Shown here in pieces: positions 27,110-36,955 of a stretch of DNA of 64,000 bases. Within the stretch, counting starts at the first letter, position 1. Each line of letters starts with the position of its first letter. This stretch comes from Bacteroidota bacterium (GTDB lineage Bacteria; Bacteroidota; Ignavibacteria; Ignavibacteriales; Melioribacteraceae): the NCBI GenBank assembly GCA_018818165.1, contig JAHISP010000071.1:186001-250000 (forward strand). The letters run 5' to 3'. The translations under genes were made by a program, and so were the position numbers. Under the pieces are notes generated by a model. That model was not told the DNA's origin and made no database searches. It worked only from the letters and a program-made list of their open reading frames with translations.

Positions 27110-29566
27110 TTAAATTCCTACTTTAATCCCAGCAGTAATATTTCTTTCTGCTGCTGGAAAGAATTCATTTCCAGTACCATATGCTGCGTATAAATTATCA
27201 AAAATATTATTTACTTGCACAAACAATTTAACAGAATTGAAAACTGGTTGGACTTTGAATTGATAACTGACAAGAGCATTTGATACAAAATATGCATCCA
27301 CCTTATTGTCATAGTCAGTTATACCAGATATATCACCAAAATTATCTGTGTAAAAACCTCCAACATATTTTAGCCAAAGCTGCGCAAATAATCCATTACA
27401 GTTTAATCTAATTATACCATTTGCAGTAATATCTGGAAATCCACTTATGCTATTATTTTTCAAATTATAACTTTCGCTGCCATTATAGTAAAATCCTTTA
27501 GCAATTTCATTTTTGCTAAAAGTTCCATTAATTGCAAAATCTAAATATTCACTAATTTTGTAAGTTCCACTAAGCTCTATACCAGTGTGTGTTGTTTTAT
27601 CCATGTTTCCAGTAATTGGCTGTCCAAACCTATCTAATTGCCCGCTTTTAACAATTTCATTTGTGAATATCATATAAAAAACATTTGCATTAAAACTAAT
27701 CTCCGAATTGTTTAAACTTGTTCCAACTTCAAAACTATTCATTGTTTCTGGATTTACAAGTGGTTTTTCAAAATTGTAATTACCATTTGCATCAACTTCA
27801 AATTGGGGTACTTCACCAGCACTGGATTCTGCTACATCATAATAATTTTTAAGACGAGGTTCACGAGTTACTTGAGCAATGGAAAAATAGGAATTGATAT
27901 TTTTTGAGAACAGATAATTGATTCCAATCCTTGGATTTAGATATAATCCATCAACAGAAAAATTATTTCCAACATACTTTTCATTACTGATTTTATATTT
28001 ATGATAAGACAATTGAAGCTCTGCCAAAACATTTAATTGATTGTTAATTTGGTATTGTTCGTGAGCAAAAACATTTACTATATCTTTTGAACCATTGTAA
28101 AAATAATATTGATAGTCCGCAGGCAAATCACTTGGCAAATTTTCGGCAAAATTAATATTTCCATAATGATTTGAGCGGTGTATGCGAAATTCACCACCCA
28201 AAATTAGATTACCGTTTTCATGCTTTACACTAATTCTAGGAATCCAACCCCATTGTGTATTTTCAACTGTAGCCCTAATTAGAGCATTTGTTGGAATTTT
28301 AGTTGAGTCAAATCCATTTTCTTTTAGTCTAAAATAATCAGAATAACCATAATCTGGAATAGCCCAAGAACCATCGTAATCAAAAAAGCCATCACCAATT
28401 ACTAAAAATAAAGCTGAGTTTAGCGTTACATTTTCACTAATTTTCGCTTCATTTAATAACTCAAAGTGTGGCTGTGAAAACTCCTCAATCTCGGTTGCTT
28501 TTCTTTTTGTTGACCATGGTTGGAACTTGTTATTTTCTTTATCCCATTCCCAATAAGAATAGTTCGCTTTTCTAAGTTCTCTATTTTTGATAACTTCTTT
28601 TGGAAGTCCAGTATAAACTAACCCATCAGAAATGGGACCACCATAAATATTAATTTGAGATGTAATGTTTTTATCATATCTAACAGCTGATAAATAAAAC
28701 GAGTTAAAATCCACCCAGCTTAAATCTCTGTAACCATCACTCAAAGTCTTGGATAAGTTTATATATATTGAATAATTATCGTTAATAAGACCACTTCCGA
28801 AAGCTGCAGAATATTTTCGTGTATTATAATTGCCAATATCTACTCCAAGCACTGTAGTTGGTTTATCGGAAAAATTTGAAGTGATTATATTTATTGAACC
28901 TCCAACAGCCGGGTATCCAATAACTCCCGCACCAGCGCCTCGCTGTACCTGAATCATTCCAACGCTCGATAATATATTAGGCATATCGTGCCAGTAAACA
29001 TTATTATCTTCAGGGTCGTTTTGAGGAATTCCATTTACAGAAATCGCAATTCTGCGCTGGTCAAATCCTCTAATTGAAAGATAATTGTAGCCAATTCCAT
29101 TTCCACTTTCTGAATAGAATGTTGTGGACGGCAAATAGCTTAAATACTCTGGAACATCTTGATGCACATAACTTTCTTCAATATTCTCTTGAGTTACCTT
29201 TGCAAAGGCCATTGGAGTAACACCAACTTCGCCAATGCTGCCTTCTACAAGAACTGTTTGACTTGTATATGGCAATTTTTCAAGACTAACGATGTTCGCT
29301 TCACTAAAACTCAAATCGCCTATGTTTATTTTTTTTGACTTGTAGCCAACATAGCTAAACTGAACAATATCGCTTACATTAAACTCTGCTTTGAGTATAA
29401 ATTCACCATTAATGTTAGAAACAGTTCCAACTTTAGAATTGAGTATTTTAATGTTTGCAAGTGAAAGTGGAGTTCCCTCCAAGGTTGTTATTTTACCTGT
29501 AATTTCTTTAGTCTGTGCAGATAAAATTGAAGTTAGTAATAGCAATAGAATTAATAAGTGTTTCAT
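27110..29566 (-). CDS. TonB-dependent outer-membrane receptor, predicted for thiamine
   Basis: 818 residues. A signal peptide (KHLLILLLLLTSILSAQ) is followed by a carboxypeptidase-regulatory-like domain (EITGKITTLEGTPLSLANI), then the plug domain (IEESYVHQDVPEYLSYLP, then RGFDQRRIAISVNGIPQND, then VGMIQVQRGAGA) and a beta-barrel to the C-terminal SAGIKVGI-like strand (TAGIKVGI). It would import a ligand across the outer membrane using TonB energy. The TPP riboswitch directly upstream and thiN downstream predict thiamine or its phosphates as ligand. GGAG lies 6 bases before the ATG. Family assignment is firm, ligand is inference. Confidence 0.92.
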   Translation of the reverse strand: MKHLLILLLLLTSILSAQTKEITGKITTLEGTPLSLANIKILNSKVGTVSNINGEFILKAEFNVSDIVQFSYVGYKSKKINIGDLSFSEANIVSLEKLPYTSQTVLVEGSIGEVGVTPMAFAKVTQENIEESYVHQDVPEYLSYLPSTTFYSESGNGIGYNYLSIRGFDQRRIAISVNGIPQNDPEDNNVYWHDMPNILSSVGMIQVQRGAGAGVIGYPAVGGSINIITSNFSDKPTTVLGVDIGNYNTRKYSAAFGSGLINDNYSIYINLSKTLSDGYRDLSWVDFNSFYLSAVRYDKNITSQINIYGGPISDGLVYTGLPKEVIKNRELRKANYSYWEWDKENNKFQPWSTKRKATEIEEFSQPHFELLNEAKISENVTLNSALFLVIGDGFFDYDGSWAIPDYGYSDYFRLKENGFDSTKIPTNALIRATVENTQWGWIPRISVKHENGNLILGGEFRIHRSNHYGNINFAENLPSDLPADYQYYFYNGSKDIVNVFAHEQYQINNQLNVLAELQLSYHKYKISNEKYVGNNFSVDGLYLNPRIGINYLFSKNINSYFSIAQVTREPRLKNYYDVAESSAGEVPQFEVDANGNYNFEKPLVNPETMNSFEVGTSLNNSEISFNANVFYMIFTNEIVKSGQLDRFGQPITGNMDKTTHTGIELSGTYKISEYLDFAINGTFSKNEIAKGFYYNGSESYNLKNNSISGFPDITANGIIRLNCNGLFAQLWLKYVGGFYTDNFGDISGITDYDNKVDAYFVSNALVSYQFKVQPVFNSVKLFVQVNNIFDNLYAAYGTGNEFFPAAERNITAGIKVGI

Positions 29567-29601
29567 TTTTTCTCCTTTTTTTTACAAAGTTATTTAAAAT
29601 G

Positions 29602-29624
29602 AAAAAACCGTTTTGGAAAACGGT
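29602..29624 (-). terminator. Riboswitch-controlled intrinsic terminator
   Basis: Perfect hairpin ACCGTTTT-cc-AAAACGGT on the minus strand (29624 to 29607), followed directly by a run of six T. It lies between the TPP aptamer and the receptor gene, so it is the expression platform. Its 5' arm contains CCGTTT, complementary to AAACGG at the 3' edge of the aptamer (about 29645-29650). Confidence 0.85.
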
Positions 29625-29639
29625 AATCGCTTATTATTT

Positions 29640-29722
29640 CAGCCGTTTCCCTACGCCGGCATTACCCGGATCAGGTTAAAGGGTCTACTCTCAGTCTCGG
29701 AATACGAAACACCCCTAACAAT
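29640..29722 (-). promoter_or_regulatory. TPP riboswitch (THI element)
   Basis: Read on the minus strand, the conserved THI-box parts appear in order: AGGGGTGT (29716-29709), CTGAGAG (29694-29688), ACCCTTTAACCTGATC (from 29684) and GGGTAATGCCGGCGTAGGGA ending near 29648. Binding of thiamine pyrophosphate to this aptamer is well established for the class. P1 can form between TTGTT just upstream of AGGGG and AACGG just after GGGA. It controls the receptor-thiN-transporter operon. Confidence 0.95.
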
Positions 29723-29759
29723 TTTTTCATAATGTATTTAAACTTAACAAATCATTTTT

Positions 29760-32552
29760 TTAATTCATAATTTTTAAATCGACTCCAGGTTGTATTTTAT
29801 CATCTTGTAAATTATTCCATTCCATGATTTCTTTTATATGAATATCATAATGCCGTGCAATAGTCCAAAGTGATTCACCTTCTTTTACTTTATGAATTTT
29901 GTTGGAAGTATTTGAGCTCTTTGAATTATTAACAGCAACTCTTTCACTTTTTGAACCAGTATAGAGAATTAATTTTTGCCCAACTTTTATTTTACTTCCA
30001 CTTAAGTTATTCCAAGTTCTAATTTCGGTAGAAGATACAGAGTAGTTTTCAGCAATATGCCCAAGTGTATCACCTTTTTTTACTACGTAAATAGTTTTGT
30101 CTCTTTTGCTTGAAACGTCACTAGTAACTTGTTCTGTTGTTTTAGAAGTGTTTTCTATTGAATTGCTTATTTTTAATGTTTTTCCAGCAACTATTGCGTT
30201 ATCACTAAGTCCATTCCATGATTTTAAATCGTCAATTGAAACATGAAATTTTTCTGCAATTTGTCCAATAGTGTCACCAGATTTTATTGTATAAATTTTG
30301 CTATTGTTGTCAGTTTCTGCTAATTGCTCATTACTACTATTATTATTTTGAGAGTGAATTTTAAGTGTTTTGCCAACTACTATCTTATTATTTGACAAAT
30401 TATTCCATCTACGAATTTGAGATGTTGAGACACCATATTTTTCAGCAATTTCACTTAGTGTATCACCTTTTTTTACTTTATATGAAACCACTTTCCCTGT
30501 TGAAGTTGTTCCACCCTTTTTTGATGAACTGCTATTTTGAGAATAAGACCCAATAGATTTGGAAGACCCAACATATATATGCAAGCTTTTACCAACGTTG
30601 ATTCTACTTGTTTTAAGATTATTCCATTTTTTTACATCATTTACACTTGCTCCATATTTTAGAGCTATATGTGAAAGAGTTTCACCATGCCGCACTTTAT
30701 GTTTAATCCATTCTTCACCAGAATTACTATATATAACGGAAAGTTTTTGCGAATGATCTAAATTATCCATTGAAGCATAATATTCCTTTTTGTCTTTATT
30801 AACATATATATTTAGTTTTTGACCAACATATATTGATGATGTATAAGGAATATTATTCCAATTACGCAATTCAGAAACGCGGATATTGAATATATCAGCA
30901 ATGTTTACAAGGTTGTCGCTATGTTTTACTGTATACAAAACTAGCTCTTTATCAGAAGGAATTATTACTCCAAGTGAATCAAGCTTACTTTGCTCATAAA
31001 GTTTTTTGTATTTATCAATATCACTATTTTCACTTATATGTAATTGATAAGGTGCATAGTCCTCATACATAGTTAATTCATCAATTGCAGGCATTTCATC
31101 AGTATCCACAATAAAGTCAGATACTTTAAAATTAGAAACTGGTATTTTAAGCTCTTGTTTTGGATGTATTCTGCTATTTAAGGATAAATTATTGAATTTT
31201 GCTAGGTGACTTTGATGAACATTGTAAGAATTAGCAATACCTGAAAGTGTTTCACCATTTCCTACTGTATGCACAACATATTGCAATTTAGCTTCATCAG
31301 GTACTAGTTTAAAATTTTTCACAAAATAATCGTATGATATTGCTGGTATTTTTAATGAATAACCACCATCATAATTTGGAGGTGTGTGAATTTGAATTAA
31401 TTCTGGATTTAATTCTGTCATCAAGTTTAATTCAATACCAGCACATTTTGCAAGTATACCTAAATCAATTGGCTCATTAATGTTGTAAGTAACGGTTTCA
31501 ATTGCAACTTGATATCTAATATTTTCAAATCCATATTGTGCTGGATTACTGCCAATTAGGGTAACAGCAATATATTGAGGAACATAATTTCTCGTTTCTT
31601 TTGGAAGAAATCTTCTGTATTTCCAAAAATTATTTGACCCAGCTTTTTGAATTGACCTCTTAACTCTGCCTTCGCCACAATTGTAGGCTGCAATTGCACC
31701 ATACCAATCGTTTAGCGAAATGTATAAATCACGCAAATGTTGAGCAGCTGCTCTACTTGCTTTTTCGGGGTCTCTGCGTTCATCAACATAAAAATTTGCT
31801 TTTAAGTCATAAACACTTCCAGTAGGTTTCATAAATTGCCACAAGCCAACAGCTCTTGCCCAAGAACGAGCAGTAGGATTTAATCCACTCTCTGGCATAC
31901 TAAGAAATATTAATTGCTGTGGAACTTTTTCTTCATTAAATAATTTTGCCATCATCGGAAAATATTTACCAGAACGTTCTAACCAAGATTGCATTACACT
32001 TCTACCACGCCCAGTAAAGTATTCTATATATTGTTCAACATAGTTATTTACTTCAAGAGGAAATTCACCAACAACTATTGTATTAGAAACAGCAGAATTT
32101 AAGCTATCCTGTTCGACTGTAATTTCCTCTGGAATAAACTCAGTAATTTGATTATTTGACCATTCCTCAAATGCTGAAATTGAAATTCCGTCAGGTAAAA
32201 TTTCTAAGCTTTCAATAAATTGTTGATAATCCTCAACAATAGTATTTTCAAGTTCATTATACGAATCATTATTTTCCATATTTGGGAAATAGCTAAGACG
32301 ATTTATTTTCGATAATGCTTCTTCGAAAGCTAATATTGTTTGTGAAGTATAACCTAATTTTTGATTAGCCATTGCATCAATATGCTTTAGTCTAGCCTCT
32401 TCCATCAAGTTATTTATTAAAAGCTGCGGGTCAAGTTCGTTATCTGAATTTGCAAGCGATTGTTCACTATAATCACTGGTTTCAAAAACTGAACACGATG
32501 TAATTAAAATACTGATTAATATGTAGAATACAACTAAATAAGTCTTTTTCAA
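29760..32552 (-). CDS. mltD: MltD-like membrane-bound lytic murein transglycosylase with seven LysM repeats
   Basis: 930-residue lipoprotein (lipobox ITSC, Cys20) that should cleave peptidoglycan glycan strands with 1,6-anhydro product formation. The SLT domain at about residues 190-350 has the catalytic Glu in [10 protein letters not shown], then [10 protein letters not shown] and [13 protein letters not shown]. The rest contains seven LysM modules by eye, starting near residues 425, 540, 630, 705, 765, 830 and 885, each ending in the GKTLKI-type strand. E. coli MltD has far fewer. Linkers are Ser/Lys-rich. Start is TTG at 32552 with GAGGA upstream. Many LysM units imply strong peptidoglycan binding. 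Confidence 0.93.
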   Translation of the reverse strand: MKKTYLVVFYILISILITSCSVFETSDYSEQSLANSDNELDPQLLINNLMEEARLKHIDAMANQKLGYTSQTILAFEEALSKINRLSYFPNMENNDSYNELENTIVEDYQQFIESLEILPDGISISAFEEWSNNQITEFIPEEITVEQDSLNSAVSNTIVVGEFPLEVNNYVEQYIEYFTGRGRSVMQSWLERSGKYFPMMAKLFNEEKVPQQLIFLSMPESGLNPTARSWARAVGLWQFMKPTGSVYDLKANFYVDERRDPEKASRAAAQHLRDLYISLNDWYGAIAAYNCGEGRVKRSIQKAGSNNFWKYRRFLPKETRNYVPQYIAVTLIGSNPAQYGFENIRYQVAIETVTYNINEPIDLGILAKCAGIELNLMTELNPELIQIHTPPNYDGGYSLKIPAISYDYFVKNFKLVPDEAKLQYVVHTVGNGETLSGIANSYNVHQSHLAKFNNLSLNSRIHPKQELKIPVSNFKVSDFIVDTDEMPAIDELTMYEDYAPYQLHISENSDIDKYKKLYEQSKLDSLGVIIPSDKELVLYTVKHSDNLVNIADIFNIRVSELRNWNNIPYTSSIYVGQKLNIYVNKDKKEYYASMDNLDHSQKLSVIYSNSGEEWIKHKVRHGETLSHIALKYGASVNDVKKWNNLKTSRINVGKSLHIYVGSSKSIGSYSQNSSSSKKGGTTSTGKVVSYKVKKGDTLSEIAEKYGVSTSQIRRWNNLSNNKIVVGKTLKIHSQNNNSSNEQLAETDNNSKIYTIKSGDTIGQIAEKFHVSIDDLKSWNGLSDNAIVAGKTLKISNSIENTSKTTEQVTSDVSSKRDKTIYVVKKGDTLGHIAENYSVSSTEIRTWNNLSGSKIKVGQKLILYTGSKSERVAVNNSKSSNTSNKIHKVKEGESLWTIARHYDIHIKEIMEWNNLQDDKIQPGVDLKIMN

Positions 32553-32824
32553 ATCTTCCTCAAAATGGCTGAAACATTATCTAAATATAAGACTCTTATG
32601 CATTTCTTGTCAAGTGTTTTATTAGAAGAATAGAGCTATTTTATTGTTTTATAAATGGTTAGTATAAATTTTAATTACTAAATTTTATAATATAGTTATG
32701 GATGCAATTTATATTTTTACGATTTTAAGTCAAATATTAGAAATAATTTCTCAACTAAATCCATTTATGGATTTATTATAAAAATAAAATTAAGTAAGCT
32801 AATAATGAAATAAACTAAACTATA

Positions 32825-33544
32825 TTATAAAAAATTATTTGATAGCAGCGTTATTTCATCATTTGAGAAGTATTCTAAAATATTGAAGTATTTTTGGTAA
32901 TCAATTCTACTTTCTTCATTAATCAAAATTTCTTTTTCAATTACGCTTTTGGACGGAAATTGGTTTATAACTATAATTTTATCAGATAATCTTAAAGCTT
33001 CTGAAACTGATGAAGTAGAATATAAAATTGGAATTCCCATTTCACTAGTTACTTTGCGAAGTAGTGAATAAATTTCATATTTTCTTTTTATTGGAAGTTC
33101 TGAAATTGATTCGTCAATTAATATTAGTTCAGGTTTATTTATTATTGCTCTTGCTAAAGATATTCTGAATCTAAAACCAATACTACCATTATTTGGGAAA
33201 TGATCTTCATAGCCATCTAACCCAACAAAAGATAAAATATTCTTAAATATTTGGATATCAACATTATTTAGATTAAAAAGTATATTTTCGCTAACATTTA
33301 ACCATGGAAATGAAGAAGGTTTTTGAGGAATAAAAATCCTTTTCTCTTTTAAACCATTATTTTCATCAAAACCAGCAATCATCTTTAAAAGGGTTGATTT
33401 TCCAGTCCCCTTTGGGGCAAGTAAGGTTGTTAGTTTTCCTATTTCAACATTAAATGATATATTTTTAAATAGTTGAGTTGTATGCCCATAAATATCCGAA
33501 TAATTTTTAGAGAGAGATTCTATTTTAATATTTTTATTAGTCAT
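32825..33544 (-). CDS. ABC transporter ATP-binding protein with degenerate motifs
   Basis: 239 residues, NitT/TauT-type fold. Walker A is present as APKGTGKST (residues 43-51, Ala in place of the first Gly), the Q-loop is Q74, and Walker B is LILIDES (140-146). Three other motifs deviate: the LSGGQ signature reads GSIGF (about 120-124), the D-loop SALD reads SELP (148-151), and the H-loop His aligns with Ser178 in STSSVSEA. Hydrolysis may be impaired or differently organised. It lies 1 base after the permease gene, so it is translationally linked. No substrate-binding protein is nearby. Confidence 0.85.
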   Translation of the reverse strand: MTNKNIKIESLSKNYSDIYGHTTQLFKNISFNVEIGKLTTLLAPKGTGKSTLLKMIAGFDENNGLKEKRIFIPQKPSSFPWLNVSENILFNLNNVDIQIFKNILSFVGLDGYEDHFPNNGSIGFRFRISLARAIINKPELILIDESISELPIKRKYEIYSLLRKVTSEMGIPILYSTSSVSEALRLSDKIIVINQFPSKSVIEKEILINEESRIDYQKYFNILEYFSNDEITLLSNNFL

Positions 33545-33545
33545 C

Positions 33546-34307
33546 TTATTTCCAAAATACTAATTTTGAAATAATAAATTTTAGAATTGCATTTACTGTT
33601 AATATTACAATTGAGATGAATATTCCAAGTGATATTATTGCAAAAATATCTTTATAATCATATGCCAATCTGTAAATAGAACCAATACCATTAACAGAAC
33701 CAATAAATTCATAAATTATAATTACAATCCAAACTTCAGTATGAAGCCCTATTAATTTACTATAAATATTTGGCTTAATACTTTTCCAAATAATTTTGGA
33801 AAATATATTGCCTTTTGACAACCCCAATGATTTAGCTGCCTCAACATATTCTTCCACAATTACATTATTTGCTTCTGAAAGAGCTACAAACAACTTACCC
33901 AAAATGAATAATACAATAAAAATAAATTCACCAAATAATGATTGCTGGAATAAGCTATTGAATAATAAAGCAAAAAAGAAAAAGGAGAAATACTTAAATG
34001 GGCTAGCAATATTAATTATTCCACTATATTTTATTGCTAATGTAAGAAATGTTTTAATAAATATTTCCAACATAACCATTACAATTAAAATAGCAGGAAA
34101 GATTATTGCTGTGGTTAGAAAAAAAGCATTTGCTAAATTATAATCACTAATCAGTGAAAGAAAAGACTCAATTAGCATTGATGGTTTTGGAAATACGCTT
34201 TGAGTAACCCAACTAAATTCGAATATTATTAAATAAATCAATATTAATAGTATTGTAATATTCGATTTTGTAAAAGGTTTCTGGATTTTTATTTTATCAA
34301 TATTCAT
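33546..34307 (-). CDS. ABC transporter permease, NitT/TauT (BPD) type
   Basis: 253-residue inner-membrane protein with about six TM segments. The EAA loop that docks the ATPase is visible: EYVEAAKSLGLSKGNIFSKI, then a proline-containing IKPNIYSKL, around residues 152-185. This class imports small anions or precursors (nitrate, taurine, thiamine pyrimidine) with a periplasmic binding protein, which is absent from the window. It is unusually rich in Phe and Ile and lacks Gly/Ala typical of helix packing in this class. Divergent from the Rrf2 regulator gene across about 155 bases. Confidence 0.85.
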   Translation of the reverse strand: MNIDKIKIQKPFTKSNITILLILIYLIIFEFSWVTQSVFPKPSMLIESFLSLISDYNLANAFFLTTAIIFPAILIVMVMLEIFIKTFLTLAIKYSGIINIASPFKYFSFFFFALLFNSLFQQSLFGEFIFIVLFILGKLFVALSEANNVIVEEYVEAAKSLGLSKGNIFSKIIWKSIKPNIYSKLIGLHTEVWIVIIIYEFIGSVNGIGSIYRLAYDYKDIFAIISLGIFISIVILTVNAILKFIISKLVFWK

Positions 34308-34397
34308 AAAAGTCTAAAAAAATTATTGAATTAAAATTAAGCATAACAAACTAAAATTACTCCATAATTTTAAAATATAAATATTTTATTTCAATAC

Positions 34398-34426
34398 TTG
34401 ACAAACGGGTTCTATTTTCTTAAATT
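34398..34426 (+). promoter_or_regulatory. Possible promoter of the Rrf2 gene
   Basis: TTGACA at 34398-34403, then 17 bases, then TAAATT at 34421-34426, 38 bases before the Rrf2 ATG. It matches a general -35/-10 layout with a weak -10; Bacteroidota often use a different consensus, so this is tentative. Confidence 0.3.
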
Positions 34427-34464
34427 TAATTAAGATAATCAATCCTTTATTATTTGGAGTAAAT

Positions 34465-34899
34465 ATGATTTATACAAAAACTGGCGAATATGCTATTAGA
34501 GCAATTTTGTATCTTTCTCGTCAACCTGAAGATAGACTAGTAATGTCATCAGAAGTAGCAGAAAAAGAAGATATTCCTGCACATTATCTTGCAAAAATTT
34601 TACAAAGAATGGCAAAATATGGTTTTGTTGATTCTTTTAAAGGTCGTGGTGGTGGATTTAAAATTACTGAAATGGCTAATAATAGCACAATTCTAGAAAT
34701 AGTTGAACGTGTTGAAGGACCAATAATTAATCTAAAGTGTGTTACAGGTCTTAAAGAATGTTCCGACGAAGCTCCATGCCCATTACATGAAGAATGGTCA
34801 GAATTACGTGATAGAATTCACAGTCTTATTTCAAGTAAAACGGTAAAACAAGTTTCTACTGAGTACTCTGAAACTCTTCGTAAAATTGCAGAAGAATAG
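34465..34899 (+). CDS. Rrf2-family transcriptional regulator, cysteine-containing
   Basis: 144 residues, the usual Rrf2 length. The N-terminal winged helix has TKTGEYAIRAILYLSRQ and EDIPAHYLAKILQRMAKYG, followed by the wing FKGRGGGFKI. The C-terminal segment has three cysteines and a His in the pattern C-x6-C-x5-C-x2-H (CVTGLKECSDEAPCPLH), which in IscR/NsrR-like members holds an Fe-S cluster. It may therefore sense iron-sulphur status, NO or redox. GGAG precedes the ATG. It is divergent from the ABC permease gene and may regulate that pair; this is inference. Confidence 0.92.
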   Translation: MIYTKTGEYAIRAILYLSRQPEDRLVMSSEVAEKEDIPAHYLAKILQRMAKYGFVDSFKGRGGGFKITEMANNSTILEIVERVEGPIINLKCVTGLKECSDEAPCPLHEEWSELRDRIHSLISSKTVKQVSTEYSETLRKIAEE

Positions 34900-34908
34900 C
34901 ATTTGAAC

Positions 34909-34939
34909 AGTAGGCTTAAGTTTAAATCTTGAGCCTACT
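34909..34939. terminator. Bidirectional stem-loop between convergent genes
   Basis: Arms 34909-34920 and 34928-34939 pair over 12 positions with one wobble. It sits between the Rrf2 gene (plus) and the subtilase gene (minus) and overlaps the TAG of the latter. Tails are only modestly T-rich on either strand. Confidence 0.5.
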
Positions 34940-36905
34940 TTACATACACCATTTTCTTTGAAATAATTCCATCCTTTGTTGTAGCCTTACAAAAATAAAT
35001 ACCTGATGAAACTCTTGAATTGGAGCTATTAAGCCCATTCCAATAAATGAGGGTTGTTTCTTGTGAAACATTCCCTTTAAATATTGTACTAATTTTTTGC
35101 CCTAAAATATTATGAACTTCAACTAAGATATTTGTCCCTTTCGGTGCTGTTACTATTATTGAAGTTGTTGAATTAAAAGGATTTGGAAAGTTTTGACTTA
35201 ATCCAATGTCAAATGAATAAACTGGAATTTTATAATTTAATGTAATTTCTGAATTGCCAGATGCTAGTTCATACGTTGCAGATTCTGGAATACGCTTACT
35301 TACCAAATTTGAATCCTTATACTTGAAATAAAATTTAATTAAATCATTCGGATTAGTAGATATTTCATATTGAAAATATCCCTTTTCGCTAGAAGTAGAG
35401 ATAAGTTTTGAAAACTCGTTTCCATTATTGATAGAATAGAACATCTCTAGATTATCATCCAAAATTCCAGAACTATCTATTACAATTTTATTTATTGAAA
35501 AGGAATTAGAATTTTGAGTGAATTCAACATTTGGGAACTCAATTGCTTTTTTAGCGGATAACAAACCATACCCGTATTGATTGTCTGGATTATTAACTCT
35601 ATTACTCGCTTGGATTAAAATTAGTCTAATTTGGCTATTTGTTAAATGAGGAAAAGCCGATAATAACTGTGCAGCAATTCCCGCAGCAATTGGGGCAGAA
35701 TATGATGTACCGCTTCCGTAACCATAATTACTTGAATATGCATTTGCATGATAACAAGCTACACCTTGAGCCACAATTTCTGGTTTTATTCGTCCATCAT
35801 AAGTTGGACCAATTGAGCTAAAACTGGCTAAAACGGTATCGGAAGTAACCGCACCGACAGAAATAGTATTAAATCCATCGGCAGGTGCCGAAATATATTT
35901 CCAAGAACTATTTCCCTCATTACCTGCCGAATTTATAGTTGTAATTCCTCTTGCAAAAGCAAGTTCGGAGGCTTTTGTTACCACAGTAGTTTTACCATCC
36001 ATATCACTATAAGAATAACTCTTTTCACCAGTGTCAAATTCAGTGTAGCCTAAAGATGTGGTTGTAATATCAACTCCAATTGAATCCATCCATTCTAAAC
36101 CCGCAGCGTAATTGTCTTCTTCAAGGTTAGTTTCAGTATAAATATATTCTGTTTTTGCTAAAACATATTTTGCATTAAAAGCTGGACCAACAATTTTGCC
36201 TTCTTCAAAACCACCAATTAACGAAAAAACAGCAGTGCCGTGGCTTGCATCACCATCATCAAGATTTTTGTCTCCATTAACAAAATCTCTTTCAGCTATA
36301 ACATTTTTATTAACTAAAGATGGATGATCTCGCCAAGCAAAGCCTGCATCGAGAATTCCAATTAAAACGCCTTGTCCAGAAAATCCATAATCGTGTACAA
36401 TTGGAATATCGGAAAGTTCATATTGAGTTAATGATTGACCATAATCATGTTTGTAATCTGAATTTACAATATTTGTGGTTTTCTCCAATTGAGATTCAAC
36501 AGACTTATCGTTCTTATATTTTAGCTTCTTTACTTTTTCAACTTTTGAAATAAAATTATATTTTGAAATTTGTTGATATTGTTCATTTGTTAAAATTGCA
36601 GAAACTGCGTTTAGCCATTTCAATTTCCAGATAATTTTGGCACCGCTATTTTCAATTTTACTTATATAATTTGTATTTAATGGCAAATCTTCAAAAGTGA
36701 TAAAATCTTGCCCAAGAGTTTTGATTCTTCGATTAATGCTTCTTTCGGAGATAGATTTAATTGCTTGCTTGTACTGAAATGAATTTTTCTGTAAGGAAGA
36801 ACTGTTATTTATTCCTTTATCCTTAAAATAAATAAAATATTTTGAAGAACTTTGCGCAAAGGAAATGCTTGTTAAAATGTATATTGCAATTATTAGTTTT
36901 TTCAT
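34935..36905 (-). CDS. Subtilisin-like (S8) serine protease with T9SS type A sorting domain
   Basis: 656 residues. Signal peptide KKLIIAIYILTSISFAQ, an N-terminal prodomain to about 165, then the S8 domain with the triad Asp186 (GILDAGFA), His222 (DASHGTAVF) and Ser401 (SGTSYSAPIAAG), plus oxyanion Asn329 (NSAGNEG). The last about 90 residues are a T9SS tail: LSQNFPNPFN, VEVHNILGQKI, SSGIYFCKATT and the final KKMVYVK. It should be exported by Sec, moved over the outer membrane by the type IX system and attached or released. The T9SS machinery itself is not in the window. Confidence 0.95.
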   Translation of the reverse strand: MKKLIIAIYILTSISFAQSSSKYFIYFKDKGINNSSSLQKNSFQYKQAIKSISERSINRRIKTLGQDFITFEDLPLNTNYISKIENSGAKIIWKLKWLNAVSAILTNEQYQQISKYNFISKVEKVKKLKYKNDKSVESQLEKTTNIVNSDYKHDYGQSLTQYELSDIPIVHDYGFSGQGVLIGILDAGFAWRDHPSLVNKNVIAERDFVNGDKNLDDGDASHGTAVFSLIGGFEEGKIVGPAFNAKYVLAKTEYIYTETNLEEDNYAAGLEWMDSIGVDITTTSLGYTEFDTGEKSYSYSDMDGKTTVVTKASELAFARGITTINSAGNEGNSSWKYISAPADGFNTISVGAVTSDTVLASFSSIGPTYDGRIKPEIVAQGVACYHANAYSSNYGYGSGTSYSAPIAAGIAAQLLSAFPHLTNSQIRLILIQASNRVNNPDNQYGYGLLSAKKAIEFPNVEFTQNSNSFSINKIVIDSSGILDDNLEMFYSINNGNEFSKLISTSSEKGYFQYEISTNPNDLIKFYFKYKDSNLVSKRIPESATYELASGNSEITLNYKIPVYSFDIGLSQNFPNPFNSTTSIIVTAPKGTNILVEVHNILGQKISTIFKGNVSQETTLIYWNGLNSSNSRVSSGIYFCKATTKDGIISKKMVYVK

Positions 36906-36955
36906 TTTTATATAATTTCACAAATAATATGTTTACTTTAATTTACAACTCATTT

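Noticed and set aside
29391-30756. Plus-strand open frames across the TonB receptor start and the LysM repeats
   Set aside because: They are antisense to recognised coding sequence; the apparent regularity at 30365-30756 reflects the LysM repeats on the other strand.
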